In this document: in pieces, positions 44,250 to 56,754 of the stretch
Layout: the number at the start of each line of letters is the position of its first letter
How positions within the stretch are numbered: the stretch's first letter is position 1
DNA from: Melampsora larici-populina 98AG31
Taxonomy: Eukaryota; Basidiomycota; Pucciniomycetes; Pucciniales; Melampsoraceae
Direction: 5' to 3'
Length of the DNA stretch: 64,000 nt
NCBI RefSeq assembly: GCF_000204055.1
Contig: NW_006768765.1
Location: 3,217,818-3,281,817 of the forward strand
The notes under the pieces: model-generated
The model's database searches: none
Told to the model about the DNA's origin: nothing
The model's input: the letters and a program-made list of their open reading frames with translations, nothing else
Made by a program: the position numbers and the translations under genes

Positions 44250-46810
44250 ATGGAAGAAAAAGCCGGAAAACATCTCACCCATCTCTTTTGGCCCAGCGAC
44301 ATCTCACCTGGAACCAGTGGATATTTGATCGGATGGCGGTTTCAGAACGCTGCATGCGTGGCCACTCTTGTAACCCTTCCATGGCTGGTAAGTGAAGCAA
44401 GTCTCTGATGATGATTAGGTCTGTTGTGAATAATAATGGCGTCGTTCAAAGCAATCAGATCAACTTCGACACGTTCAACTGGAGCTACACTCGACACAGA
44501 ACTTGACCGTTGAACCTCTGGGATACATCTCGGACCCGGAGACCGCGCCTACTCCCGGTCGTCATCTATTTCCGTCAGCTACTTGGATTGATCTTGAATT
44601 TTCTGGGAAGGTACCACGACTGTGGTATGTTGAAATGTTCTCTTCAATTCACTTTGTCAACTCTACCTTGCAACCCTGCTGAGATTGCGCCATGTAAACT
44701 GTGGACCAGCTCTTCGGAGCAAGATGCAATGCTTGTTGTGATATATGACCGACCGTCCATGAAGCGACACCACTTTTTATCCTTGCAACCCCTATTGAAA
44801 TCATCCACCATGTTGAAAAATCGTCATCAACAAGTGAAGAAGTCGGATTTACCTGCAAAGATGAGAAGACTGAATGAAGCCTACAGACGTCCGTCGGTAA
44901 CTCAGAATCCGCCTGACATTACTTTGCTTCACGCGCTGGACTTCGTAAGTGAAACGTCATTGTGACCAACTCGTACATGCGATTAATGCAAATACCACTC
45001 AGATCAATCATAGTCAGGAGTTGAATGAAAGAGCGCACGGGAAATATCTATCCGATGTTACAAACCAAGATAACAACCAAGACCACTCGAAAGCTAAATC
45101 TAAGCATCCATGGCCTAAGCCCGACTCTTTTTTCGCCTGCTTGATGCTTTCAACCACAGGTTGGTCTACCTTGAAGAAAATGGCACGCGATATACTAACA
45201 AACTATTCCATATTTAGTCCAACAACTGAATGTCCGAATATCTGAGATAACTAGTTGGCCTGCGCGCTACCAAAAGATATGGAGAGAAGAGCCTACCACG
45301 TTGCTTGAGCGCCGGGCCGAATATGTCAGGTATCTGCACTTACACTTATACAACTGTCATAGAGTGAGATTCCAAATTGCTATATCTAACCTATCTTGAA
45401 CAACAATGGAATAACAGACTATTTAATACACTATGGCTCATCGCTAACGATATCATCTTCGGAAGATCTAGCGCAACATTCCTCATGGAGAATAGAAATG
45501 TACTCGCAGCCTGGCTTGAAACTAACCTTGAAGTGAATTCAATATTTTGGTCATCTCAGCGCCTATAGTAGATACATATATCTAAATTGATTCTTCGCCC
45601 GGTATTTACAGGAATACACTGTCGCTTTCATCAAGAAAGCTTTGCAATGGACAAATTCTTACCCCGTCGGATTAAAGTTGAATGATGAGCTGTGCGAAAC
45701 ATTTTATACAGGCTCGGTATTGATCGTCGATCTTTGGCACGCATGTTTGTTCACGTAACTTCTTCCTTCATGATGATATATCATTTTTATATGATACCAT
45801 TGCGTTTTTTTATGTTTTGACATCTGACCCAATAATTCTTGTGTCATCAGATGTCCTTAAACCAACCTTTGGCGCTCTCCCCCATATCCTTTTGCTGACC
45901 GGTTATGCCAGTTTCTGCGGCCATACATTCACATTAGCCGTTGCTTCCGACTTCTTTGCGCTATCAACATTTCACTTATGGCTAGTCTACCGCCTGTTCA
46001 CTTTCGTGTTTAGCTGGCATCTACAAACGCTCCAATTTTTGTTCAACATATTTCGAGGTAAAGCGTCTCATCATCTATGCTCATGAGCAGATTTCCATCA
46101 AACACGTTGAAATTCAAAATCTCCATCAGGCCGAAAGTTTAACATATTACGTGATAGAACTGAGCCTGCGACATATCAGCTAGACCAATTGATCCTTGGC
46201 ACGATCCTCTTCACGTTGGCGACATTCCTTTTCCCAACCGTATTAGCTTTCTATCTACTCCTCAGTGTCGTAAGTTATACTCGAGGCGCCCTCTCATATC
46301 CACAGATCTTGTAAACTCACAACCTTTTCATTCAAAACACGTTGTAGCCACGTTTATTGATCGTCGCAATACATGCCATCATCGATACCGGCCTATCATT
46401 ACTAAATCACTTTCCGCTGTTCACAGTCATGTTGAGACTCAAGGATCCTGCTCGACTTCCTGGTCTGTCTTGTACTCGTCATAAAGTCCGTGTAACGTTA
46501 AGTAAATTCTGATGGGATATTTTTTCAGCTGGGATACGTTTTGTCCCCTTGAAGCAAGGCCCACAATACTTCCAACTAGAGGTAAGTCAACTTTGCTTGT
46601 TCCCCATCCGGCTGCGAATTCTTCACCCTTGCCTGATTTAGTTGTCCTTGTCGCATTCAGAATGTGCCTGTTGGATTGACGTGGATCTTTGCAGATTACA
46701 TTGCTCTGTGGGCTGAACTCACGTCGCACTACTCACCTCTTGAACTTATTTCTCGTTTATTGACGGGTAGGCCGATTGCACCACTTGCTGGTCCACATCA
46801 TTATCGTTGA
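44250..46810 (+). CDS. GPI1: GPI-GlcNAc transferase subunit GPI1/PIG-Q
   Basis: Twelve exons: 44250-44387, 44452-44610, 44684-44944, 45003-45159, 45218-45329, 45418-45532, 45612-45744, 45851-46057, 46130-46269, 46348-46462, 46529-46581 and 46661-46810. They join in phase, 579 aa. Family landmarks are HLFWPSDISPGTSGYLIGW at the start, RLFNTLWLIANDIIFGR, YPVGLKLNDELCETF, then several membrane segments (HILLLTGYASFCGHTF, AVASDFFALSTFHLW) and LDQLILGTILFTLATFLFPT. GPI1/PIG-Q helps hold together the ER-membrane complex that adds GlcNAc to phosphatidylinositol, the first step of GPI-anchor synthesis. The second intron (44611-44683) and the GTTTGT donor at 45745 are the least certain junctions; they were chosen because only they keep phase. 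Confidence 0.88.
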
Positions 46811-47549
46811 ATATGCTGTCTTGCGCAACACATCCGCGCCAATCATACTCAAGAACAGTTGATCTAATGATGAGAGTAAGAGAGACTATGTTTGAAAACT
46901 GAACGCCAGACTGGCAAGAAGAGCACCATAAAAATCTGTTTTAAACATCAAATAAAGGCAGGAACAGTCATAATCCTAACCAGCTCATACATATCAACCT
47001 GAACTTCATATAAATGTTTCTTGTCTGGATATGCTTTGTATTAGCCTTTCCAGCCCTTTCTTCCATGCTTTCTGCATCCTGCCTGGAATTGATTTGACTC
47101 ATCTGTCACTTTTTTCAGTGTTCCGTCTGAAATAGATCCTCCATCTTTATCCTTTTTCAATTTTTTCCTGCAAGCATTCTTTGATGTGGATCCTACATCA
47201 AGAGCCAATGGAATTAAACTTTGTATTCCAATTTTATGCATTTCTGTCTTTCAATTGATGTCTTGGTTGCACTTTTTTTTTCCGGCACCGCACACAAATA
47301 CAGGTGATGTGCAGTGCAGCATTTGTAATGGACTGGGCAACAGGTCAAGCCCAAAACCCAAAAAAGGTATTCACTGGTTTTGGGGTCCCTCAACCCACAA
47401 ATGAAAAATTTTGCACCACACCAAAAATTCTCACTGAATACCACCTGTGGCCACACTGATCAGCCCTAGGTACAACACCACACCTTCCCCCCCATCACCA
47501 CTGTCCTGACCCAAAGTTCTCATCCCTGATCTGGGCATGAGAGTGCAAC
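46811..47549. other. 3' flank of GPI1 and repeat-like spacer
   Basis: No gene. From about 47230 the sequence changes to C/A-rich text unlike the gene core, probably where transposon debris begins. Confidence 0.35.
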
Positions 47550-48680
47550 CCAGTAGATATGATGATGGCATCAAGGTACTGGCTGTGCAGTACCTCCAAG
47601 TTGAGAAAACCATCAATCAGATCTGGTGGCCGTTATTGAAGTCACCCATCAGCTGCCAAAGGATCTCATGATGGCATGCCTCATATCAACAAACACTTTT
47701 GGTTTCTTTGCAACCCTGTTGATTATGCGCACCTTGGAAGAAATACACCTCAGACAGACAAGGATTGTGATTTCATGTTGGATTTGCTTGATGCAAATCC
47801 GGCTCTGTATTTGGACAAGTATTGATGCACGGTTTATTGACGTACAGTCACCTGGTTTTCCTTACAAACCATTGCCAATGATCTGAGAGGTTGTCTGCAC
47901 CTCACCCTTGAGAAAGCATGCACTTTGCAGCCTAACCAAAGCCCCTCAAAACAAGCAAAGTACTCACATGTGGTAGGAGCTCTGACCCCAGATATGCTGG
48001 TTTTGCTAGGTAGGGTGTATCTTTCAAAGTGTGTCTCTGTTCAAAATACATTTTTCTGATTGTTTTTTGATGTGTTGTTTCATATGAGTGCTTGGTGCAA
48101 GAGCACTATCTTGAAAAACAGTTTGGCCAGGCCAGACAAGGCCAAAACACCAGCTGTATTCCTTGGACTCAAGGTGGCAAAAGATTCTCACTCCTTCCAG
48201 CAATATTTCATGGTGGAGTCTTGGCTTTGAACTTCCAAGATGGAAGTTATCTTTGCACTTCAAAGGTTTCTTCAAGCACCAATTGGTCAGTTCTCCCTCA
48301 TCTTCATCTTGGTTGCAGCATTTCCCTTATTTATATATTGACATATAAATCTCATTAGTTCCCAGTCATGACCGCTTACCCTCAAGCAAATTCAGTCCTA
48401 GTTTTGGACAACACACACATCCACCATGGAGCGCAAAAAGACAAACCAGCTGCCAAAAGAGGGATACATATTTTGTACGTCCCACCATATTCAGTCAATC
48501 TCAATCCCATTGAGAAGGCATTCAGTGTTCTGAATTCACATTTTTGACAGACCCAAAGCCTTTGCCAAATGAAACACCAGTGGACAAGAAAATCAATCTC
48601 GGCATGGATTCCACTTGGCAATTGTTTCCAGGGGCTCTCATGCATAAGCTTTACACTGTTTGTGGATATTGGTTGTAGGG
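47550..48680 (+). pseudogene. Decayed Tc1/mariner-type transposase
   Basis: Plus-strand pieces in shifting frames follow the order of the intact transposase at 17327-18443. They are a helix-turn-helix start (RYDDGIKVLAVQYLQV, ~47555), a middle block with RFSLLPAIFHGGVLALNFQDGSY (~48190), and the catalytic C-terminal block with SVLVLDNTHIHHG then LNPIEKAFSVLNSHF (~48390-48545). Stops and frame breaks are frequent. It is a related but clearly diverged lineage. TIRs were not located. Confidence 0.7.
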
Positions 48681-49124
48681 CATTGGATTTGGCATTTTGA
48701 GTCACAGTTCTCACATATTTGTTTTCCTCAATCATATGTGTCTTGTTTCCACTGGGTCAATGAACATGCTGTCATGCTTTTTTGAACCATGTCAGTTTCT
48801 GTTGCAGTGCATTGTTTAGTAAGTGAGACAACTTGTATGTTCTCCATGCAAGGAAGATGATGGCTGGTGGTCAGCAATCATTTAGCCCCTGAGCTATGAG
48901 AGGAACTCATTATTGGGGAGAGGTCAAAAATTTGACTGCAACAAGTCAGAACTTCTCCCAGGAGAACAGACACAAAGGTCCTTTTGTGAACAAGAAAATT
49001 TTTGTCACTGGTTGTTCATCTGAGATGATCTGAATACGACTCAGCATTTAAATAAGGCAATTCAAGTAAAATGTTGTTCATTTCAGAGGGACCAACACAA
49101 AGCAATAAGATCAATGTGCACCTA
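48681..49124. other. Gene-free stretch
   Basis: No gene or clear repeat. Ends at the boundary of the left inverted arm. Confidence 0.35.
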
Positions 49125-50520
49125 TGTAGTATTTACAGCTCAACAAGAGCTTTACAACACCTAAGAAGGGATAATCTACTAATATATGAATAGAAAAAGT
49201 TGCTTAAAGACTGCCTTCTTCAAAGTAACCAGCACAATGGCACTTGCTGACCACTTTGTGATAACAGAGAAAAATATAATAGGCACCAGAGAAAAGTTCT
49301 CAATACCTTTATAAGTATTCTTCCAGTTTTAAGCACAAAAAGTCCACAAAACAATATCAATTACTAGCAATACTTTTGTAATTATTATTTCCAAAAGAGA
49401 CTTTAGTCTTTAACACACGTAAATAAATTTCCCCTTGCTTCAAGGGGCGGATTTAAGTGAACGTAGTACAAATGTAGTAAATAAATGATGATTTAAAACA
49501 CTAAAACAAAGGTATAAGATGCAGAAAGGGGAACAACAATCCCAAAGTCATCCATGAGTATATATATTATGTGTAACAACTCTTACACTTGTCAACAGCC
49601 TCAAAAACCAATCAATTTTGACCAAAAACCCCTAAAAACCATGTAATCACGCAATGTAATGACTTTGTTACTAATGGATGGTGTAATTTACACAGCCAAA
49701 AGTGATCAATGATGTAATTAGATGTTACAAAGCGCTTCTTATGATGACTACAGGTGATTTTTTCCTTGTAATCTGGCTGAGACCCTATTTTTGAAGTTAC
49801 AGGTTTTTTCAGATGATGTCCAATTTTTGATGACTAAAATGCATCTTGTAGATCTTGTAATGCTGATTAATAATCGGCGCCATATCAAGTACTGATAATG
49901 AGTAATGGATGAGGTATTGAGTTGTGAAGTCAAGGTTTTGGTATGTAAATGTTCTTACATGTATGCATGTAAGTGTAAAATTTGAAGTTCACTCCAATTT
50001 CTGATTCCTCTTATAACTTTCTTCAAACACCTATGTTACTAGTGGCTTAAAGTTTTTAAATGGTGTAATCCATGCTTCTGCATCCAATGAGCCATCTACC
50101 ATCCAATTCTGACGTGATTTGACATATGTAATCAGCTGAAAACCTCCATTATTGACAAAATTCACACCTTTTCACCTCTTTACACAGCTATTGCTAACAC
50201 TCTCTTGCTCCTGTAATGTTACATCATCATCTATAACCTTGGGAATCCCGGAAAATCCTCTTGGCAACCTTAAATATCACTAATACCACCATTGCATATG
50301 TAAACTAGCTGTAAAACCCTTCTTTACCAACTTTGAAAAAGTACTGTTCTCCAGTAAATTTCATTCCTCCTCATCAACCAGCAAGATTAAAATTGTGACT
50401 GTATAATATAATGCTATTCTTTCATATCATAACCTCACAAAACCCATAAACCTAATATCAATACCCTAAAAACCATTTCCCAGCCTGTATACCTATATTT
50501 TAAAAAATTTCTTATGTTTT
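49125..50520 (+). repeat. Left inverted arm
   Basis: AT-rich, no coding capacity. Pairs with 56755-58103. Shared landmarks are the TTTAACACACGTAAATAAAT block (~49410), the GGGGCGGA block (~49443), GACATATGTAAT-AGCTGAAAACC (~50120) and ATACCCTAAAAACCATTT (~50461). Confidence 0.75.
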
Positions 50521-50962
50521 TGTTACTTTTCTTTTCACAATCCCTTTGCTAATAGCTCATATATATCTTAATAAGTTGTTTGAAATAAATAACCTCATCA
50601 TAATTTAATGTGCAATTTATAAGCCTTCAAGAGCTTCTAATGATCAGAGTCCATCAATTTGAGTTTTTCCTTGCACTGAACTTTTCTAATAACTTTGGTA
50701 CACTAGTTATGCTCATTTTTTATTATTGATCCCATAAATTGATCACCACACTGTCATGCAAGTGAAAACATAGTAATGTTTATAAGTCCACTTGGATAGT
50801 CACAAGCACAAGACATGTTATCAATGTGTGAGTCAAAAACCTAGAACACTTGATGGGGCCCCATAATTGTTTGCATGATTGCAATCACCAATATTGAAGG
50901 CATAAAAAAGAACAAGGGAAAAAACAGGATTTGGGGGTGAGGTTCAAAGTTAAAGATGCTAC

Positions 50963-52648
50963 TCAGTGATTTTGTGATTTGAGTGTCTGGCTGAGCTTGG
51001 GAATGGCCTTGTAGATATCATCAGCATGTGCAAAAGGTATGCACATGCTTTGAAAGTTTTCAAAAGAGTAGGTGTTGTGGTCCAATATGCCAATGAAATT
51101 GCAAATCCTCTCTTCAGCCAGGATGTTGTGTGTTTTCTTCATACCTGGAAGAATACCAGCAAAGATCAAAAAATCCTTGAATAGGGGAGTCCAAGGCGGT
51201 GGTGATAAGCACAGCAAGGTCAAGGTGTCGACTTGAGGGGCTGGAGTTATCATTGGGGTGGGGACAGATGGTACCCCAGGAGGGGCGGGTTGAAATCAAG
51301 CATATGGGAAAGGTTGCCCATAATAATTACAGTGAACAAGAAGCAGATGTACTAGAAGGGTTTAAGACAAGTAGAGCTTGCTTTTCTTCCTTGTAGTCAA
51401 CAACATTGATCCAACAGAATTCAGGTTGTTTGATTTGGGGATTCACCTCCTCAACGCTTGGAACATTGTCAGCCTGTAAGAAACCAGAAAAACAACGGCC
51501 AACCTGTAATCAGTGGTGACAGTTTGACTGAAAAAGGTCTCATTGGAAACAACCACTGACCCAATCATCTGCCCACATGTGGATAGGAGATGTGTTGAGC
51601 AGCATTCAGTGACTCGAATCCTTTGGATTTGGAACCGTTGTGACATTCTTGCCAGCTTGGAAATTTTTGAAAAACTGCATCATCAACATGCAAAGATGTT
51701 GTTCCCTGGCGCTTAAGATTGTGGACTGTCAGATCTGGTCATTAGTGAGGAAGCTTGGAATAGAAAATGGTCAAAGAAAAGTTGGTACTTACACCATCAG
51801 AGGCCTCAGATAAAGGCCCATGTTCCAAATCATTGGAAGAGACTTTGGGAGTGTTATGTGTGCGTTCATTCTCAAATGTGCAAGTTGCATTGGCAGTCAC
51901 CTTGGGGTTTTCATGGTGAATGTTGAATCCCATGGGTGTCAATTCTGGAACCAACTGAGGATAGTTCATGAACTCCTTGAGGGATTCAAAATCTTTGCAG
52001 ACCATATTCTTGGCCTTGTGTTGACGAGAGCTGCTGATAAAGCCTTGAATGTCAATAGTCTTGCTGTACCACACCTTGCTGAAAGGATTGGGAACCCGGG
52101 GGGCTCCTTGTTGCAGTTTTGAAATAGAAGGAGCTTGAATTGTACCCACAAGATGTTGGGGTTCAAAACCTTTAGTTTGATGGTGACTTTTGGGTTGAAG
52201 TTCTTGTATTTAGGTACTGGTGACTTGTACTTGCAAAGTTCGGATCCACCAGTGGTCTTGTTGCGTGTTTTGGTATCAGGAAGGATGGGATCTGGGATCT
52301 GGAGCTGCCAAAAATTAAGCAACACTTGAAATGATTGAGCAGGTTTGTACTGAGCTATCAAATTGGTGTTGCTGGCTCCTGAAGCTTCATCTGCAAAAAC
52401 ATTGATAGACAGTTATACCAAGGGTCAGGGTCAATTTGGAACTGTGAACATATGGAGAAAAGATTCTTTCTGGACTTACCATCATCAGTCAACTCGTAGT
52501 TGGAGTTTGGAGTGACCAAAACATCATCTACCTCCATTCCCGGCCTCTTTTTGGAAAATGTTTGACTTGAATGGGCACTAATTGCAACAGAAAGTACCAA
52601 TGGGTGAAGGCGGAGAGGGTATGCTTGGAGTAGATCTGGTAGGTTCAT
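50963..52648 (-). pseudogene. Uncharacterised gene, probably broken, between the inverted arms
   Basis: On the minus strand a start at 52648 opens an exon that joins at a good GTAAGT...TGCAG intron to a longer exon (FQVLLNFWQLQIPDPILPD, then VPKYKNFNPKVTIKLKV). Reading then needs a frame change near 52135 to continue through VWYSKTIDIQGFISSS and MVCKDFESLKEFMNYPQLV. Another intron follows near 51795-51725, a further frame break near 51560, and a C-terminal part at 51253-50963 (FKDFLIFAGILPGMKKTHNIL). No family was recognised. The C-terminal block resembles a small helical SAM-like domain by pattern only. Frame changes may be sequencing errors, missed small introns or decay. Confidence 0.4.
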
Positions 52649-53280
52649 ATATCAAAGGATTAATGAGTGGATTGAAAGAACAGACAAAGGATGATTGTGA
52701 GCCAGAGTGCAAGGGTAGGACACTCTTTTAGACTGGTATAGGCTCACCAAATGGACACAAGGTAAGGTTTTTAGTGTAATCTACTTCTTTATTTCAAATA
52801 TGTAGTAGTCAAGATCTGAAATAAAGAAGGAAAGAAAAGGGGAAAGGACTAGCAGCCTGTTTGGATAAAGCCAGACAGACTACAGCTATATGAATCCTTA
52901 AAAGGACATTTTAGTAATGATTATTAAAGACAATATAAACTACTGGAAGCTGGATCCAAGGCTTTCAACCTTCTAGGTTAGCAAGGTGAAGAGTGATATG
53001 GAGGTCACTCTCTGTTGTTCTTAAAGTCACCAACTTTTATTTTTTTACTTGGGGGAGTAGAGAATTCAGAGGAAGGGATACTACTTACTTCTAGTCAGGG
53101 AACTATTTGAAGTAAAAGAAGTATATTAAGTACTTGTTATTCATCATAACGATATTGACTCTTGATACTGAGTTATGAGGTGTAATTGATGTTTTGTTAC
53201 ATATTACCCGTTGTTTTGAGTGTGCATGTGTATGTAATAAGTGTTTTTGTGTATTTCAATACATGTTACATACTGTTCAT
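52649..53280. other. Gene-free stretch
   Basis: AT-rich, no motif recognised. Ends where the hAT MITE fragment begins. Confidence 0.35.
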
Positions 53281-53415
53281 TAGGGCTGTGACCTGACCCT
53301 GAAAGTTCAGGGCCGGCCACGGGGCCAAGTCCGGCCTTGGCTAGACCCGAGAGCTTTCAAAAATCACACAGGGCCAACCAGGGCACACCTTCAGTGCTTT
53401 ATGGGTACAAAAATG
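53281..53415 (+). mobile_element. Fragment of the TAGGGCTGTGACC hAT-type MITE family
   Basis: Begins TAGGGCTGTGACC and contains AGGGCCAACCAGGGCACACC, both present (inverted) in the right half of the element at 3676-4063. A right end could not be found. At about 53487 another motif, AGGGGGCTCAAGTC, begins, shared with 19755 and 35093 and, reversed, with about 59143. Confidence 0.55.
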
Positions 53416-53913
53416 TGGTACAATCCAATGATTTACTTATATGGAGCCTATATGACCCTACTTGCACATCAAGAAGATCTATAATAAGGGGGCTCAAGTC
53501 AAAATTTTTGTGGCCTTTTCTTAAAAAATTGGGGAAAGCTTTTTACGGTACCGTTGTGGTGATCTATTTATGGGATCAATCAAGAAAATTAATCATCATA
53601 ACTTTATCAAATTATTAGGAAACTTCAGTATAGCAGAAAATTTGAAATGAAGGTTTTTAGATCAATTGAAGCTCTTAGAGGCTTATGTGTACTTATTAAC
53701 TCAAGATTATGTCATCTTATTTCAAATGTATTCTTAAGAGCATCCGCACTCGTTTGTGGTGCGTTTCGGTATCTTTTGCGGTACCCACCTGCACGGTAAG
53801 TTAAAAATTACAAATACAGTATGTTTTTCACACTCGTGTACAGTATATGAGAAGTAACATTTGTTACTTCTCACATACTGTACAAGTCCCACACCGGTGA
53901 AAATTTTGTAACT

Positions 53914-55378
53914 TTGAAAATACCAAAGTACTTGAGAAGATTAAGATTCAAAATGCCAGATACGTTCTTCTCAAGACACCTCAAAAGAACAACAGACTTT
54001 TTCAAGGAGGAGCTCGCGCAGTGGACTCAAGATTCAAGCTCGGATGATACATCCGATGAAGAAACTGAAAGACCAAAGAAACGAATGGTGAACAGGGATA
54101 GAGTAGGAGCCAATGCACGACTTTTTCAGGACCATCTCTCCCCAAACCCAGCTTATGATGAAGAGACATTTCAACGTAGATTTCAAATGCCCCGCGAGAT
54201 GTTTGTTGATATTTGCACTAGGCTAGTGCAGCATGATAAATACTGGGAACAAAGAAGGATGTGCTTCATTATTATTTTGATGTTCATTATTAAAGTTTTT
54301 GATTTGTGTTTCTGCTTCTAGGATTGTACAGGACAATTAGGCCTGTCAACCAAGCAGAAGGTCACCTCAGCCCTCCGCCAGCTTGCTTATGCTGTACCAG
54401 CTGATGCTACAGACGAGTATTTGAAGTTAGGAGAAAGTACAGCTCTGAAAGCATTGAAGAAGTTCTGCTCAGCAATAATTTATATTTATGGCCCCGAGTT
54501 TTTAAGACCTCCAACAAAGGAAGAGTTGGAAATCATTACAAAAGAATACGAGATACGAGGTTTCCCTGGTTGTAAGGGATCTATAAATGGGATGCATTGG
54601 TCTTGGAAAAACTGTCCATCTGCATGGGCAGGACGGTATCAAGGAAAAGAAAAATCTCCAAGTATAGTACTTGAAGCTGTTGCTTCAAAAAGCTGCAGAA
54701 TTTGGCATGCTTATTTTGGAGCTCCCGGATCTTTGAATGATATTAATATTCTCAATCAAAGTCCTTTGTTTGACAGATTTCTTGCCGGTATTTCTATTTC
54801 TATTCTCTGATACAAATTATTTATGATATTGACAGAAATAATTTTATATTTACACAGGAACTGACGACAATATCCATTTTACTGTGAATGGACACAAATA
54901 CAAACGGGGATATTACCTAGCTGATGGGATCTACCCATCATGGCCAGTGCTTATCAAGTCAATTCGACATCCTGGTGACGATGCAACTGCTTACTTCGCC
55001 ACCAGACAAGAGGCGGCTAGGAAAGACATCAAAAGAACTTTTGGTATCCTTCAAGCTCGCTGGGAGATAATCAAACAGCCTGGCCGCCTATGGAAAATGT
55101 GCGATATAAGGAAGATCATGTATTGCTGCATTGTGCTGCACAACATGGTTGTTGAAGCCAGGCTTGAAAAAGACCCCATTGTTTCCGACTACGACAGCAA
55201 ATCTCGAGTGGTTCCAAATGTCCGAGATCCACATCTGGCCCCATCACTTACCACTTTCATCGCTGCCTCTCAAGAACTTCACAATAGTGAGACACATTTA
55301 AGTTTGACTCGTGATCTCATCACAGCCGGATGGTTGGCACGAGGTGGTATAAGAACTCTGGAAAATCTGGCCTTATAG
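53914..55378 (+). CDS. PIF/Harbinger transposase, probably catalytically dead
   Basis: Blocks 53914-54310 (approximate end), 54322-54787 and 54858-55378. The last two join in phase over a 70-bp intron. For the first intron I find an acceptor (54321) but no GT donor in matching phase. Family landmarks are GLSTKQKVTSALRQLAY, GFPGCKGSINGMHWSWKNCP, SIVLEAVASKSCRIWHAYFG, PGSLNDINILNQSPLF, YYLADGIYPSW, FGILQARWEI and CCIVLHNMVVE. Where the family normally has the first catalytic Asp (S-I-D) this copy has Asn (codon AAT). Where it has the catalytic Glu (E-R-x-FG) it has Lys (AAA). The middle Asp (LNDIN) is kept. The start could also be the second Met at 53953. Confidence 0.82.
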
Positions 55379-55566
55379 CTTCTTTACATGTATCGGTCAG
55401 GTGATAAAAACAATTTGATATAAAAAAAGAAAGACAAAAGTAAAAATAGAATTGAAGAACTTTTAAAACATAATGTAGTTAAATCTGTGTGTTGAAAAGT
55501 TGAAATCAAAAAGATTTGGTCAACCTAAATGATGGCAATTGAGAAAATGAAGAGAAAGCTTACCTA

Positions 55567-56447
55567 TCAAGCATCAGTGTCTTCAACTTCCATCTTCTCA
55601 TATTTGAGAAGGATCTGAGCTTTCATCCTCTTCAAAGCCTTTCTAGCCACCTCGCTTTTGATGGTAGTTTCATCTCTATCTAAAATCTCAAGGTCTTTTG
55701 CCATAATCTCGGGTCCCATCATCTCTTGGGTAAGACAATTTGCTTCTTCCATGGCAGATACCCTTCTTGCATTTATATCACGTTCTTCTGCTTTGATTTC
55801 AGCTAATTTATCAATTCCCTCTTCATCCTTAGCCTCACTTAATCTCATTCTTTTTGATTTCTTCTTGCCTAAGGGTCGAACCGGACTAGAAGGGCGTTCG
55901 TTATCAGTTGGTGATGCTGAGCTGGCGATGGAAACAGCTGAGGAAGGAGGGAGTGGAAGTGGAGCAGGTTCCGGTACGATCCACTTCGGTTCCAATCTTA
56001 AAACTTCCCATGCGAGTTCACTCTTGAACTTGCGTTTCTTGCTATCTTCTGAGGTACATAACGCCTTCGCATCTTGCATGATGTCGACAAGATTGCTTCC
56101 ACTTCGAGGAGACCGTTTGATTTTAGCGTAACGACTAGAAAACTTAAGTGTCAAAGTTCGGAGAGAGTTCCAGCTGTGCAAAATAACGATGAGTAAGTAA
56201 ATTTATCAGTACTGATAGAGAACGAGTCAACTCACCAAGTTTGAACTTGTTCCCAATCACGATGATGAAGATCAATCTTTGAGTTGAAATGATCAGCGAC
56301 TTTCTTGAAAAACATCTCGGAGGATTGATTCGTTCCAATCTCAGGCTCGGAAGACACATGTATCCAAGAGATTGCGAGTTGCTGCTCTTCTTTCGCTGTC
56401 CAGTTTGGAGCACATGGCTTGCGAGATTTTGTTTCTTTGATTTCCAT
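55567..56447 (-). CDS. Harbinger-associated Myb-like/NAM-type protein (272 aa)
   Basis: Exons 56447-56236 and 56173-55567 join in phase over a 62-bp intron. The N-terminal part is a trihelix/Myb-like region (NWTAKEEQQLAISWIHVSSE, GTNQSSEMFFKKVADHF, with NSLRTLTLKF after the junction). The C-terminal part is basic and charged (GKKKSKRMRLSEAKD) and probably coiled coil, like the no-apical-meristem-associated C-terminal type. In PIF/Harbinger elements such a protein brings the transposase to the ends and into the nucleus. It has no breaks, in contrast to its transposase partner. Confidence 0.8.
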
Positions 56448-56754
56448 TTGATGAGTGGTGGTATGTGGTCGAGTGATTTTGGTTGAGTCGAGTTCGAAAG
56501 CAGTAGGACCCGGGTAGTTACCGGAGATAAAGTATGAGGTAGGCCAGGATTGTATTTACTTCTGGCTTACCTCAAATTGATCCGAAAATTTTGTACCGCA
56601 GGTCTACTTTTCCACCGGTGTGGAAAAAGCCCTGCGGTTTTGGTAAATTTACACTTACCGCACCCGAGTTGCCGCACAAGTGCGGATGCTCTAAGATCAT
56701 TATATTTTACTTACAAAGTTATTACAAAAAGACAGAAAAAGAAAAGATAAGAAA

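Larger units (their letters stand above)
53738..56691. mobile_element. PIF/Harbinger DNA transposon (two genes)
   Basis: The ends are inverted (GAGCATCCGCAC...GTGCGGATGCTC) and flanked by TAA on both sides (53735-53737 and 56692-56694), the 3-bp duplication typical of PIF/Harbinger. The 2954-bp element carries a DDE_4-type transposase (plus) and a Myb-like protein (minus), convergent, which is the normal gene pair of this superfamily. The transposase lacks key acidic residues, so the copy may depend on others for movement. Confidence 0.9.
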
